From positions 744,001 to 808,000 of the forward strand of contig NZ_CP039634.1 in NCBI RefSeq assembly GCF_004923295.1: a stretch of 64,000 bases of DNA. The letters are read 5' to 3'. A model generated the notes under the pieces. The model was given only the letters and a program-made list of their open reading frames with translations, was not told where the DNA came from and made no database searches. The stretch is from Azospirillum sp. TSH100 (lineage in GTDB: Bacteria; Pseudomonadota; Alphaproteobacteria; Azospirillales; Azospirillaceae). This document shows, piece by piece, positions 1-8,300 of the stretch. Position 1 is the first letter of the stretch, and every line of letters begins with the position of its first letter. The translations under genes and the position numbers were made by a program.

Positions 1-503
1 TCGCGCAACGGCACCTCGCGCAGCACCAGCTTGCGGGCCGAGACCTCCTGATAGGCGGCGACGACGTCGCGCACCCTGATATCGCCCAGCGTGTCGATCT
101 TGTTGATGAACAGCAGGTGCGGGATGCGGTGATCGTCCAGCACCTTGAACAGCGGGGCCAGCAGCACCGCCTTCTCGGGCGCTGCCTCCGCCACCACGAT
201 GGCGATGTCGGCGGCCATCAGCGCCGCCTGCGCCTCCCCCGTCAGTTCCACCGAACCGGGGCAGTCCAGGACCGACCAGCGTTCCCCAAGGTAATCGAAG
301 GAGGCGACATTCAGCTCGGTGCTCATTGACCGGGCCTTCGCCTCCGGCGAACTGTCGCCCACGGCATTGCCGTCACGCACGCTGCCCTTGCGGGTGACGG
401 CCCCGGCAGCGAACAGCAGGCTTTCCAGCAGTGTCGTCTTGCCGGCGAGATAGGGGCCGACCAGCGCCGCGCAGCGCGCCGTCCGGATTTGCGTATGCGG
501 CAT
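1..503 (-). CDS. Elongation factor G-like translational GTPase, N-terminal part (cut by window edge)
   Basis: Only the first 167 codons lie in the window; the gene runs off the left edge. The ATG at 503 opens with MPHTQIRTARCAALVGP. The G-domain motifs are visible: a P-loop GPYLAGKT, a G3 motif DCPG and a G4 motif NKID, with the effector region between them. This order and spacing fit the EF-G/FusA-like GTPase family, which is about 650-700 residues long. The P-loop variant and the short N-terminus fit the EF-G paralogue group found in alphaproteobacteria rather than the main fusA product. Which ribosome-related step it serves cannot be told from this fragment. It is transcribed away from the cache-domain gene at 1142. 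Confidence 0.85.
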   Translation of the reverse strand, partial: MPHTQIRTARCAALVGPYLAGKTTLLESLLFAAGAVTRKGSVRDGNAVGDSSPEAKARSMSTELNVASFDYLGERWSVLDCPGSVELTGEAQAALMAADIAIVVAEAAPEKAVLLAPLFKVLDDHRIPHLLFINKIDTLGDIRVRDVVAAYQEVSARKLVLREVPLR

Positions 504-1141
504 TCACACCTCCCGTCGAAGCTTCGGACTGTCGTGACCGGGGACGGAGCCTGGGCCGGAAATCGGGCCGCCGGCGCCGGCCGCCGGGGCGGCCCGTTCG
601 CGTATGGCTCTCTCAGACTGGCACGTTAAAAACCTGGCACTTCCGGAATACCGGTGTCCGGACCGGGCGACGGGCGGCGGCGGACGGGCGCTGGAACAGC
701 GCATCGGGTCCGGGGCCGGCGGAGCGCCCGCATCGGACTTTCAATGCTCCACCCGAACGACGCGGCTGTCGACGGAAAAAAGGGGCGGCAAACCGTCACG
801 CGCAGGCTGCGGCAGTCGGCGATGCGTCGATAAGCCGCAGAGACGGCCGGATGGCCGATCCATCCCCGCTTGGTCCCCGTGCGGCCGCACGGGCTGCACG
901 GATAATTCGTTCAAATGTAATATGATACCGCCTGAAGGCGCAGGGTGGGGTCATTCATTCGCAATATTGCTATGCTGCAATGCAGTATGATCGCGGCGAA
1001 ATGCAGCGGACAAATGCATGAAACCTTCTGCTAGTAGCCTTACGGGAAAATGGCCGCACGTGAAGGCGATGACGGCCGGACAAAGCACTCTGGGGCGCCC
1101 GGCATCCGCCGGCCGCCCCGCATCCTTTGGGGAAAGAGCAC
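504..1141. other. Intergenic region without a supported gene
   Basis: About 640 bases separate two divergent genes. Reading frames here are Arg/Pro/Gly-rich and look like GC-bias shadows. The only clear structure is an 18-bp perfect palindrome at 876-893 (cccgtgcggccgcacggg, NotI core) with no loop and no T-run. The last 200 bases are less GC-rich and probably hold promoters for both flanking genes. A good Shine-Dalgarno-like run, GGGGAAAGAG, sits just before the ATG at 1142. Confidence 0.5.
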
Positions 1142-1624
1142 ATGCGCCTGTGGTTCCGTTTGCTGACGGCCGTCCTGATTGCCCTGGGGACTGCCGTTTC
1201 CGCCCCGCTGTCCACCCCCGCCGTCGCCCAGGAGGCCAAGCCGACGCAGGAGGACGCCAAGTCCATCACCCTGCAGGCTGCGGACCTGATCGCCGCCAAG
1301 GGCCTGGACGAAGCCGCAAAGGCCTTCAACGCCGACGGTCCGTTCAAGCACGGCGAGATCTACGTCAACGTCATCGACTTCACCGGCGTTTGGAAGGTCT
1401 ATCCGCCACGCCCGGCCGGCGTCGGCCAGAGCGTCATCAACGTCAAGGATCCGGACGGCCGCTTCATCGTCCAGGACGTGCTGGCCGTCGCCAAGGACAA
1501 GGGCGAGGGCTGGGTCGAATATCGCTGGCTGAACCCCGCCAGCAACAAGATCGAACCGAAGATCACCTACGTGAAGCGCGTGCCCGGCCAGGAACTGGTC
1601 GCCTATGTCGGCATCTACAAGTGA
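1142..1624 (+). CDS. Secreted single-Cache-domain protein
   Basis: The product is about 160 residues and has a Sec signal peptide (MRLWFRLLTAVLIALGTAVS, then a likely cleavage after AVAQ). The mature part resembles a free-standing small Cache_2 sensor domain: a long N-terminal helix (ITLQAADLIAAKGLDEAAKA), then GEIYVNVID, WKVYPPRP, and the ending YRWLNPASNKIEPK with TYVKRVPGQELVAYVGIYK. Such proteins are periplasmic ligand-binding domains without an output module; here the neighbouring chemoreceptor at 1677 could be a partner, which is inference. The ATG at 1142 is preferred over an in-frame TTG at 1127 because GGGGAAAGAG lies just upstream of it. Confidence 0.75.
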   Translation: MRLWFRLLTAVLIALGTAVSAPLSTPAVAQEAKPTQEDAKSITLQAADLIAAKGLDEAAKAFNADGPFKHGEIYVNVIDFTGVWKVYPPRPAGVGQSVINVKDPDGRFIVQDVLAVAKDKGEGWVEYRWLNPASNKIEPKITYVKRVPGQELVAYVGIYK

Positions 1625-1676
1625 CGACGGCGGCGTAAGACGGTGATCGGCGGATAGAGCCGTTGGGGCGGAGCTG

Positions 1677-3401
1677 TTGGGGGTGAGCATGAGCGGCGGT
1701 GTCTTTGCGCGTCTGTCCGGTCTGCCTGTGGCAGGCCGTGTGTTCGCAGCACCCCTGATGGGGATTGTCCTGACGGTGGCGGCACTGGTGCTGGCCGACC
1801 GCCAGTCGGAACAGGCCCTGGGTGCCGTGAACGCCATCCACGGCGAAGCGGCGGAACGGCTGGGCCGCATCGACCGGCTGGTCGCCATCGCCTATGTCAT
1901 CCACAGCGACGTGTCCCGCCATCTGGCATTGTCGGGCTCCGGCATCGAGGAGGCGAAGCTCCAGGCGATGCGCGACGCCATCGCCGCCAACCTGGGCAAG
2001 GCACGCACCGCCATCGCGGAATTGCGCGCCATGCCGTTGGCCGAAGCGGAGCGGGCGATGCTGGACGAGGTGTCGGTGCGGATCGGCGCCTATGCCAAGG
2101 CGGTCGACGAGATGAACCAGATGGCGGCGATCGACCGCCTGATCGGCATCCCGATGATGGCCCACACCGACGACCAGTTCGCTGCCCTGACCGCGAAGGT
2201 GATGGAGACGCAGGCGGCCATCGGCCGTTCCACCGCCGCCGCCACCCAGGCCACCCGCGATGCCGCCGCCTCGGCGCGCCGCGATTTCGCGCTGGTGATG
2301 GCCGGACTGCTGCTGGCGATGATGGCGGCAGGGCTGCTGCTCGCCCGCTCGATCACCCGGCCGCTGCAAAGGCTGTCGAGCAACACGGCCGATCTGGCCG
2401 CCGGAAAGCTCGACACGGTGGTCGAGGGCGGCTGGATGCGCAACGAGATCGGCGCAATGGCCCGCGCGCTGGAGGTGTTCCAGACGAACGCCCGTGAGGT
2501 GGAGCGGCTGACCGCCGACCAGCAGCGCCAGAAGGCGGAGGCCGAGGCGGAGAAGCGCCGCGCCATCCAGGAACTGGCCGACCTGTTCGAGGCCCGCGTG
2601 GCCGAAGTGGTGCAGTTGGTCGGCTCCGGCGCCCATCAGGTCCGCAGCAACGCCGCCGGCATGCTGGAACGGGCCAACAGCGCCAACCGGCAGGCCGCCA
2701 CCGTCGCCGCCGCCAGCGCCCAGGCCGGCGCCAGCGTCCAGACCGCCGCCGCCGCGACGGAAGAGATGTCGGCCTCGATCGCCGAGATCGGCGATCAGGT
2801 CCGCCGGTCCTTCGACATGGTGCGCGGCGCCGTGCGGGCGGTGGAGGAGACCAACGCCCATGTCGTCGGCCTCTCCGACGCCGCCCACCGCATCGGCGAG
2901 ATCGTCGGGCTGATCAACTCCATCGCCGCCCAGACCAACCTGCTGGCGCTCAACGCCACCATCGAGGCGGCCCGCGCCGGCGAGGCGGGCAAGGGCTTCG
3001 CCGTGGTGGCGAGCGAGGTGAAGAACCTCGCGACCCAGACCGCCAAGGCGACCGAGGAGATCGGCACCCAGATCGCCACCATGCAGGAGGTGACCGGGGC
3101 CGCCGTCACCGCGATCAAGGGGGTCGGCGAGACGGTGGTCGGCATCGACGAAATCGTCGGCTCCATCGCCGGCGCGATGGAACAGCAGGCCGCCGCCACC
3201 CAGGAGATCACCCGCAACGTGCAGGAGGCCGCCGCCGGCACCTCCGAGGTCTCGCAGACCATCGCCACAGTGTCGACCAGCGCCGGCGAGACCGGCACCG
3301 CCGCCGGCGAGGTGCTGCGCGCCGCGGAACTGCTGGACGGTCAGGCGGTGACGCTGAACCGCGAGGTGACCCACTTCATCGGCCGGCTGCGGGCGGGCTG
3401 A
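1677..3401 (+). CDS. Methyl-accepting chemotaxis protein (transmembrane chemoreceptor)
   Basis: The protein has 574 residues: a first membrane helix at about 23-40, a helical periplasmic domain of the 4HB type at 41-200, a second membrane helix at 203-223, a HAMP domain at 224-277 and a cytoplasmic methyl-accepting signalling domain to the end. The hairpin tip is clear ([19 protein letters not shown], then [21 protein letters not shown]), which is where CheA and CheW bind. There is no C-terminal pentapeptide tether for CheR/CheB. The start is uncertain: TTG 1677, GTG 1683 and ATG 1689 are all in frame, and a GGGGG run precedes 1689. It lies 52 bases after the secreted Cache protein, so the two may be cotranscribed. 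The ligand is unknown. Confidence 0.93.
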   Translation: MGVSMSGGVFARLSGLPVAGRVFAAPLMGIVLTVAALVLADRQSEQALGAVNAIHGEAAERLGRIDRLVAIAYVIHSDVSRHLALSGSGIEEAKLQAMRDAIAANLGKARTAIAELRAMPLAEAERAMLDEVSVRIGAYAKAVDEMNQMAAIDRLIGIPMMAHTDDQFAALTAKVMETQAAIGRSTAAATQATRDAAASARRDFALVMAGLLLAMMAAGLLLARSITRPLQRLSSNTADLAAGKLDTVVEGGWMRNEIGAMARALEVFQTNAREVERLTADQQRQKAEAEAEKRRAIQELADLFEARVAEVVQLVGSGAHQVRSNAAGMLERANSANRQAATVAAASAQAGASVQTAAAATEEMSASIAEIGDQVRRSFDMVRGAVRAVEETNAHVVGLSDAAHRIGEIVGLINSIAAQTNLLALNATIEAARAGEAGKGFAVVASEVKNLATQTAKATEEIGTQIATMQEVTGAAVTAIKGVGETVVGIDEIVGSIAGAMEQQAAATQEITRNVQEAAAGTSEVSQTIATVSTSAGETGTAAGEVLRAAELLDGQAVTLNREVTHFIGRLRAG

Positions 3402-3595
3402 AGGGGGCGGGCTGACGGGGCATATGCCGGAGCCGCATCGCTCACCTGCGAAATCCGGCCGCGAAGTTTGGTCGCATCGTACTTGAAACGACCCGCCTGC
3501 GCCCAAGCTGTTGTGCCGGGACCGCGGGGCGCCGGCTGCTGACGGCGGCGCCAGTGCCGGGGTATGATGCTGGACCCAACAAGAAGGATCGAAGT

Positions 3596-4063
3596 ATGAA
3601 GATCGACATCGGGATCTCGGACGCAGACCGCAAATCCATCGCCGAAGGGCTGAACAAGGTTCTGGCCGACACCTTCGCGCTCTACATCAAGACCCATTCG
3701 TTCCACTGGAACGTCACCGGTCCGATGTTCAACACGCTCCACACGATGTTCATGACCCAGTACACGGAGCTGTGGACCGCGCTGGACGAGATCGCCGAGC
3801 GCATCCGCGCTCTGGGTTATCCGGCGCCGGGCAGCTTCTCGCAGTTCGCGCAGTTGGCCTCCATCAAGGAAGAGGCGGGCGTGCCGAAGGCGAACGACAT
3901 GATCCGCCAGCTGGTCGAAGGCCACGAGGCTGCCGCCCGCACCATCCGCAGCGTCTTCCCGCTGGCCGAGAAGGGCAGCGACGAGCCGACCGCCGACCTG
4001 CTGACCCAACGTCTGCAAATCCACGACAAGACCGCCTGGATGCTGCGCAGCATGCTGGAGTAG
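3596..4063 (+). CDS. dps: Dps/ferritin-like DNA-protecting protein
   Basis: The product is 155 residues, the usual Dps size. The family signature is present: [13 protein letters not shown] followed by [20 protein letters not shown], which provides the His, Asp and Glu ligands of the intersubunit ferroxidase centre. Dps forms dodecamers that oxidise and store iron with hydrogen peroxide and shield DNA in stress. The ATG at 3596 is chosen because AAGAAGGAT lies 7 bases upstream; an in-frame start at 3554 would add 14 residues outside the fold. The N-terminus lacks a long Lys/Arg tail, so direct DNA binding cannot be assumed. A hairpin terminator follows at 4103. Confidence 0.93.
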   Translation: MKIDIGISDADRKSIAEGLNKVLADTFALYIKTHSFHWNVTGPMFNTLHTMFMTQYTELWTALDEIAERIRALGYPAPGSFSQFAQLASIKEEAGVPKANDMIRQLVEGHEAAARTIRSVFPLAEKGSDEPTADLLTQRLQIHDKTAWMLRSMLE

Positions 4064-4102
4064 CCGCGGCGCCGCTCTCGCAGCGGTTCGGTCAAAGCGT
4101 CA

Positions 4103-4138
4103 GGGCCTCCCCGTCCGGCAGGATGGGGAGGCCCATTT
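4103..4138. terminator. Hairpin terminator between dps and the kinase gene
   Basis: Ten-base perfect arms gggcctcccc (4103-4112) and ggggaggccc (4124-4133) enclose an 11-base loop, followed by attt. It sits between two convergent genes and could serve both strands. Confidence 0.7.
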
Positions 4139-4159
4139 CATGTGCAGCCCGCACCTCCC

Positions 4160-5851
4160 TTACGCCGCGGTCTTGGCGTGCTGGCGCACCGGCAGGTTGG
4201 GGATGGTCAGGGTGAAGATGGTGCCGCCGTCGCGCTCGATCTTCAGCGTGGCACCGGCTTGGTGCGACAGCGCCTGCACCAGATTGAGGCCCAGGCCGCT
4301 GCTGGCGCCGCCGCGCACAGGACGCTTGTGCTGGCTCGGCATGCCGGCGGGCAGACCGACGCCGTCGTCACGCACGACCAGCCGCATGCCGTTCTCCTCA
4401 CGCTCCAGCAGCACGCGCACGGTGCCGGGATGGCCATGTGGAAAGGCGTGCAGCAGCGCGTTGGACACCAGTTCGCTGGTGGCGATTGCCAGGGGCGTGG
4501 CGCGGTCGGCATCGACGATCCAGTCCTGTGCCTCCAGTTCCAGCCGGGCGGCGGTCGGGTTGTCGGAGCGGACCAGCCCGTCGCACATCTGGCGCAGCGC
4601 GTCGGCGAAGTTGATGTGCGCCGGCTCGGTCGAGCGATGGAGAAGTTCGTGCAGCAGGCTCATGGTCTGGATGCGGCGCAGGCTTTCGTCGAAGCCACGA
4701 CGCGCCCGCTCATCGATCCGGGCGGCTTGCAGGCGCAGCAGGCTGCAAATGACCTGAAGGTTGTTCTTCACCCGGTGCTGAACCTCCTTCAGCAGCACCT
4801 CCTTGTCGGTTACCGCGGCTTCCAGCTGGGCGTTGGCACGCTCCAACTGGGCAGTGCGCTGGTGGACATGCTCCTCCAGCGTGTCGTAGGCGTGTTGCAG
4901 GGCATCCTCGGCCTCACGCTCGCGCCGGGCACGCTGGATGGCGAGCGCGCCGATCACCGCGACGGTGGCGCAGGCCGCGGCGGCAAAGGCGGCATAGATC
5001 CACAGCCGCTCGCTCCAGCGCCGCAGCACGCTGCCGGTGGCGATGGTCACCATGGCCGACAGGCCGGTGTCGCCGACCGGGCGGGTCACGGTGATGTCGT
5101 CGGCATGGCTGCCGACCTCGTCCCCGGCAGTCCCACCTATGGTGCCGCCGCCCTCCGGCTCGCGCAGCAGCGGCGTGCCGTCCGGCTGAAGGATGGAGAT
5201 GCTGTGGCCATAGCCGACGTCGAGCGAGCGGTAGACGTCGCGGAAGGCCCGCGCGTCGAGACCGGCCGTCGCCCAGCCGCGTGGTCTGGCACCGGCGGAA
5301 CCACCCGGCAGCGGCTGCGCCAGGAACACCACCGCGCGCCCACCCATCCGACCGCCCATCCGGCCGCTGCCGATGGTCATGCCGTCCGGCCTCAACGCCG
5401 GCAGGGCTGCGCCGGGTAGGGCGTCCGGCAGCGTCGACAGGCGCAGGGCGCTGGCGGCGTCACGGATCTCCAGCCCGACCACATGGGGGGCGCTGGCCGC
5501 CAGCAGGCCCATACGGTCGCGGGTCGCCGCGTCGTCGGGCAGCGGCGTGCCGGGCGGACCGGCCAGCGTCGCCGTCTGGGTCAGCAGCAGGTCGCCCGAC
5601 TCGATCAGCCGGGCGGCATGTTCGGCCGCCAGCAGCCCGATGTTGCCGGCGACGCCGGTCGCCTGCTGGACCGCCTCGTTGCGGTCACGCCAGGCAAAGA
5701 CGGCCGACAGCCCGATGGTCAGCAGAACCGCGGCGGTGCAGGCAATCAGGACCAGCGCCGAACCGGGCAGCCGGTAGAGCGGTGAGGATTGGGAACGCAG
5801 CGCGCGCAACGGCATCGTGTCGGAAACCATATCGGGATGCGGCCACTTCAT
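4160..5851 (-). CDS. Membrane sensor histidine kinase, Cache-like sensor plus HisKA_2/HATPase
   Basis: From the ATG at 5851 the protein is 563 residues. Membrane helices lie at about 31-52 and 284-304 and enclose a periplasmic domain of some 230 residues with a double-Cache layout (an RDVYRSLDVGYGHSISILQPDG-type segment). A coiled coil follows (AYDTLEEHVHQRTAQLERAN), then the HisKA_2 phospho-acceptor box with His359 in KEVQHRVKNNLQ. The ATPase domain has ELVSNALLHAF and DDGVGLP. HisKA_2 kinases usually phosphorylate single-domain or atypical response regulators. No regulator gene is adjacent. An upstream GTG at 5929 is in frame but adds non-membrane, basic sequence, so it was not used. Confidence 0.88.
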   Translation of the reverse strand: MKWPHPDMVSDTMPLRALRSQSSPLYRLPGSALVLIACTAAVLLTIGLSAVFAWRDRNEAVQQATGVAGNIGLLAAEHAARLIESGDLLLTQTATLAGPPGTPLPDDAATRDRMGLLAASAPHVVGLEIRDAASALRLSTLPDALPGAALPALRPDGMTIGSGRMGGRMGGRAVVFLAQPLPGGSAGARPRGWATAGLDARAFRDVYRSLDVGYGHSISILQPDGTPLLREPEGGGTIGGTAGDEVGSHADDITVTRPVGDTGLSAMVTIATGSVLRRWSERLWIYAAFAAAACATVAVIGALAIQRARREREAEDALQHAYDTLEEHVHQRTAQLERANAQLEAAVTDKEVLLKEVQHRVKNNLQVICSLLRLQAARIDERARRGFDESLRRIQTMSLLHELLHRSTEPAHINFADALRQMCDGLVRSDNPTAARLELEAQDWIVDADRATPLAIATSELVSNALLHAFPHGHPGTVRVLLEREENGMRLVVRDDGVGLPAGMPSQHKRPVRGGASSGLGLNLVQALSHQAGATLKIERDGGTIFTLTIPNLPVRQHAKTAA

Positions 5852-6073
5852 GCTTAGCCGGAAACGGTAACACCGTCCGGCGGGTACGGTTCCGCCGAAC
5901 GCTACCCGTGATGAAGCAGCGGCGGCCACGGCCTATTGCGAGGTGCCGAAAAAGGCATCCCGCCTTGGTAAGGACAGGGCAGGACTCCGGCAGCGATGGG
6001 GAGGATGGTTTTATGCGGATCGACGGTGCGGCCTACGCGCCATCCCGCCCCGGCCTATGCCCGCGTGCCACCG

Positions 6074-6292
6074 TCAGGGGCGACGGTCGGATAGCAGGCG
6101 CCGCAGCAACGGCCATCCCAGCTGGTGCGTGCCGTCTTCGGCATTCTTGGCATCAAGCCATTGATCGGCCAATTCACGAACCTGCCAGTCGCCAAGAAAG
6201 CGGTCGCAGTCTATGGCGGTATAGAGTCGCACCCGCTCTTTTCCGAGCCTTTCGAAATAGGCAAGCGTTCTTTGGCGGTCGATGTCTTCCAT
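6074..6292 (-). CDS. Small hypothetical protein (72 aa)
   Basis: I do not recognise the family. The reading frame from the ATG at 6292 gives a charged, helix-prone soluble protein (EDIDRQRTLAYFERLGKE, then CDRFLGDWQVRELADQWLD), which looks like real protein, while sequence upstream of this Met in the same frame looks non-coding. The ribosome-binding site is weak (GGGG). It follows another small same-strand gene (6471-6722), possibly cotranscribed. There is no signal peptide or membrane segment. Confidence 0.5.
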   Translation of the reverse strand: MEDIDRQRTLAYFERLGKERVRLYTAIDCDRFLGDWQVRELADQWLDAKNAEDGTHQLGWPLLRRLLSDRRP

Positions 6293-6470
6293 AGGCCCCA
6301 ATGAAGCGGAGATTGCGGAACAGCCGTTTCTGACGTCCACCGATGCTCCGGATATTGGAAGAAGCCCACCGCCTGCGCAACTGTCCGTTCGTCGCGATTC
6401 CATCCCCCGGAAGGAGAGTCCGCCATCTCCCGTCGTGGTCGGCCACCGGCGGTTGACCGATGCCGGCCGG

Positions 6471-6722
6471 CTATCGATGGCCTGGGTCGAGTCGGCCGGT
6501 GTGGACGACGATGTCCGACAGCGGGATGCCGGCCTCTGCCGCCGCCTGTTCCAGCGACCTGCGGTCCGGCCAGCAGAGCCGCCCTCCAACCTCCTGCAGC
6601 ACGCCCCGGCACCGGATGACCCACAGGCCGGTGAAAGCCATTTCAATGACCCGCCCCATCGGCGGAGAGGAGGATTGACGGGATGGGTCACCCCAGTCTG
6701 ATGTTGTGTCGTCAAACGCCAT
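6471..6722 (-). CDS. Small hypothetical protein (83 aa)
   Basis: The ATG at 6722 is preceded by AAGGAAAATCAGAG, a plausible ribosome-binding site. The protein starts MAFDDTTSDWGDPSRQSS and continues with a compact hydrophobic/charged part (RVIEMAFTGLWVIRCRGVLQ, then RSLEQAAAEAGIPLSDIVVH). The second half resembles a small alpha/beta or helical domain, but I do not recognise a family. Two cysteines are present. It lies downstream of an AT-rich intergenic stretch with palindromes that could control it. Function unknown. Confidence 0.5.
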   Translation of the reverse strand: MAFDDTTSDWGDPSRQSSSPPMGRVIEMAFTGLWVIRCRGVLQEVGGRLCWPDRRSLEQAAAEAGIPLSDIVVHTGRLDPGHR

Positions 6723-7170
6723 CTCTGATTTTCCTTGTGCCGGGCTTTCTTCACGACCCGTCGCCAAACCCAGGCCAGGAGACGATCTTTGCCCAACAAA
6801 CACACAATGCTTTGAACCCGAAGCTTTTCTCCTAACCAAGTCATCGGGGTTTTTCATCGACAAAGTTGAGTCCATTTGTAAACGCCGGTACACAATTTAA
6901 GTGGTCTTACCAAAATTTTGGTAACCATAGTTACAGAAGGGAAATGTCGGAAATTGATGTGATGTCGTCTTGGCCACGCCTTCGTCTGATCTCCAAAACC
7001 CTTCTGACAGGAAAGAGGCAACCCAAACCGATCAGGTGGTACCGATACCTCGAAATGGTCACAGCAAGCTGCCGCGCCACTCACCAAACATAAGCTTGGC
7101 CACCTCGTCCCGCCTGACCGCAGGCTGGTGGTCGGCTTATCGACGTGCCTATGCTTGAAGGAAGAGACCG
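6723..7170. promoter_or_regulatory. AT-richer divergent intergenic region with palindromes
   Basis: This stretch is clearly less GC-rich than its surroundings and separates a leftward small gene from a rightward lipoprotein gene. It contains a perfect 18-bp palindrome ttaccaaaattttggtaa at 6907-6924, and overlapping it the inverted pair gtaac/gttac at 6921-6934. These look like a protein-binding operator; there is no GC-rich terminator-type stem. No convincing gene lies inside. Confidence 0.5.
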
Positions 7171-7422
7171 ATGAAGACCACGATGCGGACATTCACCACC
7201 GGGACGATGGCGCTGCTGATCGGCGCGACGCTGCTCGGCGGCTGTTCGAACCTGAACCATCGCGAGAACCGCGCGCTGACCGGCGGCGCTATCGGTGCAG
7301 CCGGCGGTGCGGCCATCGGTGCCGTCACCGGCGGCAGTGCGATCTATGGCGGATTGCTGGGCGGGGCCGCCGGTGCGGCGGTCGGCGCGCTGACGGCGGA
7401 CGAGGGCAAGCACCGTCACTGA
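7171..7422 (+). CDS. Glycine-zipper lipoprotein (OsmB/YMGG-like)
   Basis: The 83-residue product has a lipoprotein signal with lipobox LLGGC, so the mature protein starts at a lipidated Cys near residue 25. The rest is dominated by glycine-zipper repeats (ALTGGAIGAAGGAAIGAVTG, then YGGLLGGAAGAAVGALT) and ends in a short charged, His-containing tail. This architecture matches OsmB/YMGG-like envelope lipoproteins, which are often stress induced. A good ribosome-binding site, GGAAGAG, lies 6 bases before the ATG. The precise role is unknown. Confidence 0.8.
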   Translation: MKTTMRTFTTGTMALLIGATLLGGCSNLNHRENRALTGGAIGAAGGAAIGAVTGGSAIYGGLLGGAAGAAVGALTADEGKHRH

Positions 7423-7429
7423 ACGGGCA

Positions 7430-7460
7430 AAGGGGGGCGGTGCCGGCCACCGCCTTCCCT
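7430..7460. terminator. Hairpin between convergent genes
   Basis: Arms ggcggtg (7436-7442) and caccgcc (7448-7454) enclose a 5-base loop, with purine-rich sequence on the left and pyrimidine-rich sequence on the right that extends the pairing. It lies between the lipoprotein stop and the convergent gene ending at 7464. Confidence 0.5.
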
Positions 7461-7463
7461 CGC

Positions 7464-8264
7464 TTACTCCTCCTCGTCGTCCTCGAACTGGTCGAGGCTT
7501 AGCGAACGGACCTCGGTGCTGGGGTTCGGTGCCGGCGGGGCGGACGGCGGCATGGCGGCCGGCCGGGCCGTGGCCAAATGGGCGGCGGCCGGGTGGGCGG
7601 CGGCCGTGCGGGTAGCGGTCCGGCCCGGCGGCAGATGGGCGTTGGGGCCCTTCAGCGGGCTGTTCAGCGTGCCGCGCGGGCCGATGCTGGGTTCGTCACC
7701 GAAATCGGGCAGCGGCGGGATGCGGTCCATCACCCGGCGGATCAGGGCGGCGATGCGGTCGGCCTCGCTGCGCAGGGCCTGTCCGCGCTCCCCCTCATAG
7801 AGCGGGTCATCAAGGAACTTGCGGATCTCCAGGACGCCGCGCAGTTCCACCCCGCACATCTCATGGGTGCCGATCGGCAGCGCCTTGACCCGGGCGAAGC
7901 TGGAGAAGAAGGCGGCGCTGCCCTCGACGAACTGGACCACCATGCGGGCGTGCAGACGCTCCAGCGCAGTGGTCATGGGGTCGATCAGATCCTCCATCTC
8001 GTCCGGTGCCGCATCCAGCCGTTCCTGGGTCAGGGCGGCCAGCGCGAAGAAATCGCGCACCCGACGGCTGAAGCGGCGGTAGCGGGCCAGCCCGCCGACC
8101 GACACCCGCTCGCGCGCCGTCTGGGCCAGCTCCGCCGACTGCTTCAGCATGGCGTCGAGCCGCATCAGCAGCGTCGCGATCTCGCGCTGGCGCTGGGCCG
8201 CGCTGCGGCCGGGCGTGGGCGCCGGCGGAGCGGCCGGACGGCGGGGAGGGGTGGAACGCATCAT
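7464..8264 (-). CDS. Hypothetical helical protein downstream of the HtrA protease
   Basis: I do not recognise this 266-residue protein. It has a Pro/Arg-rich start, a helical core at about residues 22-195 (IATLLMRLDAMLKQSAELAQ; DPMTTALERLHARMVVQFVE), and a low-complexity Ala/Pro/His-rich linker. It ends in an acidic tail (LDQFEDDEEE). There is no signal peptide or membrane segment, so a cytoplasmic place is likely. It starts 36 bases after the HtrA-type protease on the same strand, so the two are probably cotranscribed, and it may act with the protease or in the same stress response; that is inference from position only. Confidence 0.75.
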   Translation of the reverse strand: MMRSTPPRRPAAPPAPTPGRSAAQRQREIATLLMRLDAMLKQSAELAQTARERVSVGGLARYRRFSRRVRDFFALAALTQERLDAAPDEMEDLIDPMTTALERLHARMVVQFVEGSAAFFSSFARVKALPIGTHEMCGVELRGVLEIRKFLDDPLYEGERGQALRSEADRIAALIRRVMDRIPPLPDFGDEPSIGPRGTLNSPLKGPNAHLPPGRTATRTAAAHPAAAHLATARPAAMPPSAPPAPNPSTEVRSLSLDQFEDDEEE

Positions 8265-8300
8265 GCCGGTACGGGGTGGCTCCTCACGGGTGGGCTTGCA

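Noticed and set aside
876..893. An 18-bp palindrome with a NotI core in the first intergenic gap
   Set aside because: No loop, no T-run and no neighbouring repeats; a chance GC-rich palindrome is likely enough.
1563..3506. A 647-codon open frame antisense to the chemoreceptor
   Set aside because: It is Gly/His/Arg/Leu-rich with no family signal, and mirrors a gene with clear MCP domains. Such long antisense frames are expected from high third-position GC.
6854..7192. Open frames on both strands across the AT-rich region
   Set aside because: Residue content looks random, codon use is not host-like, and palindromes overlap the frames.
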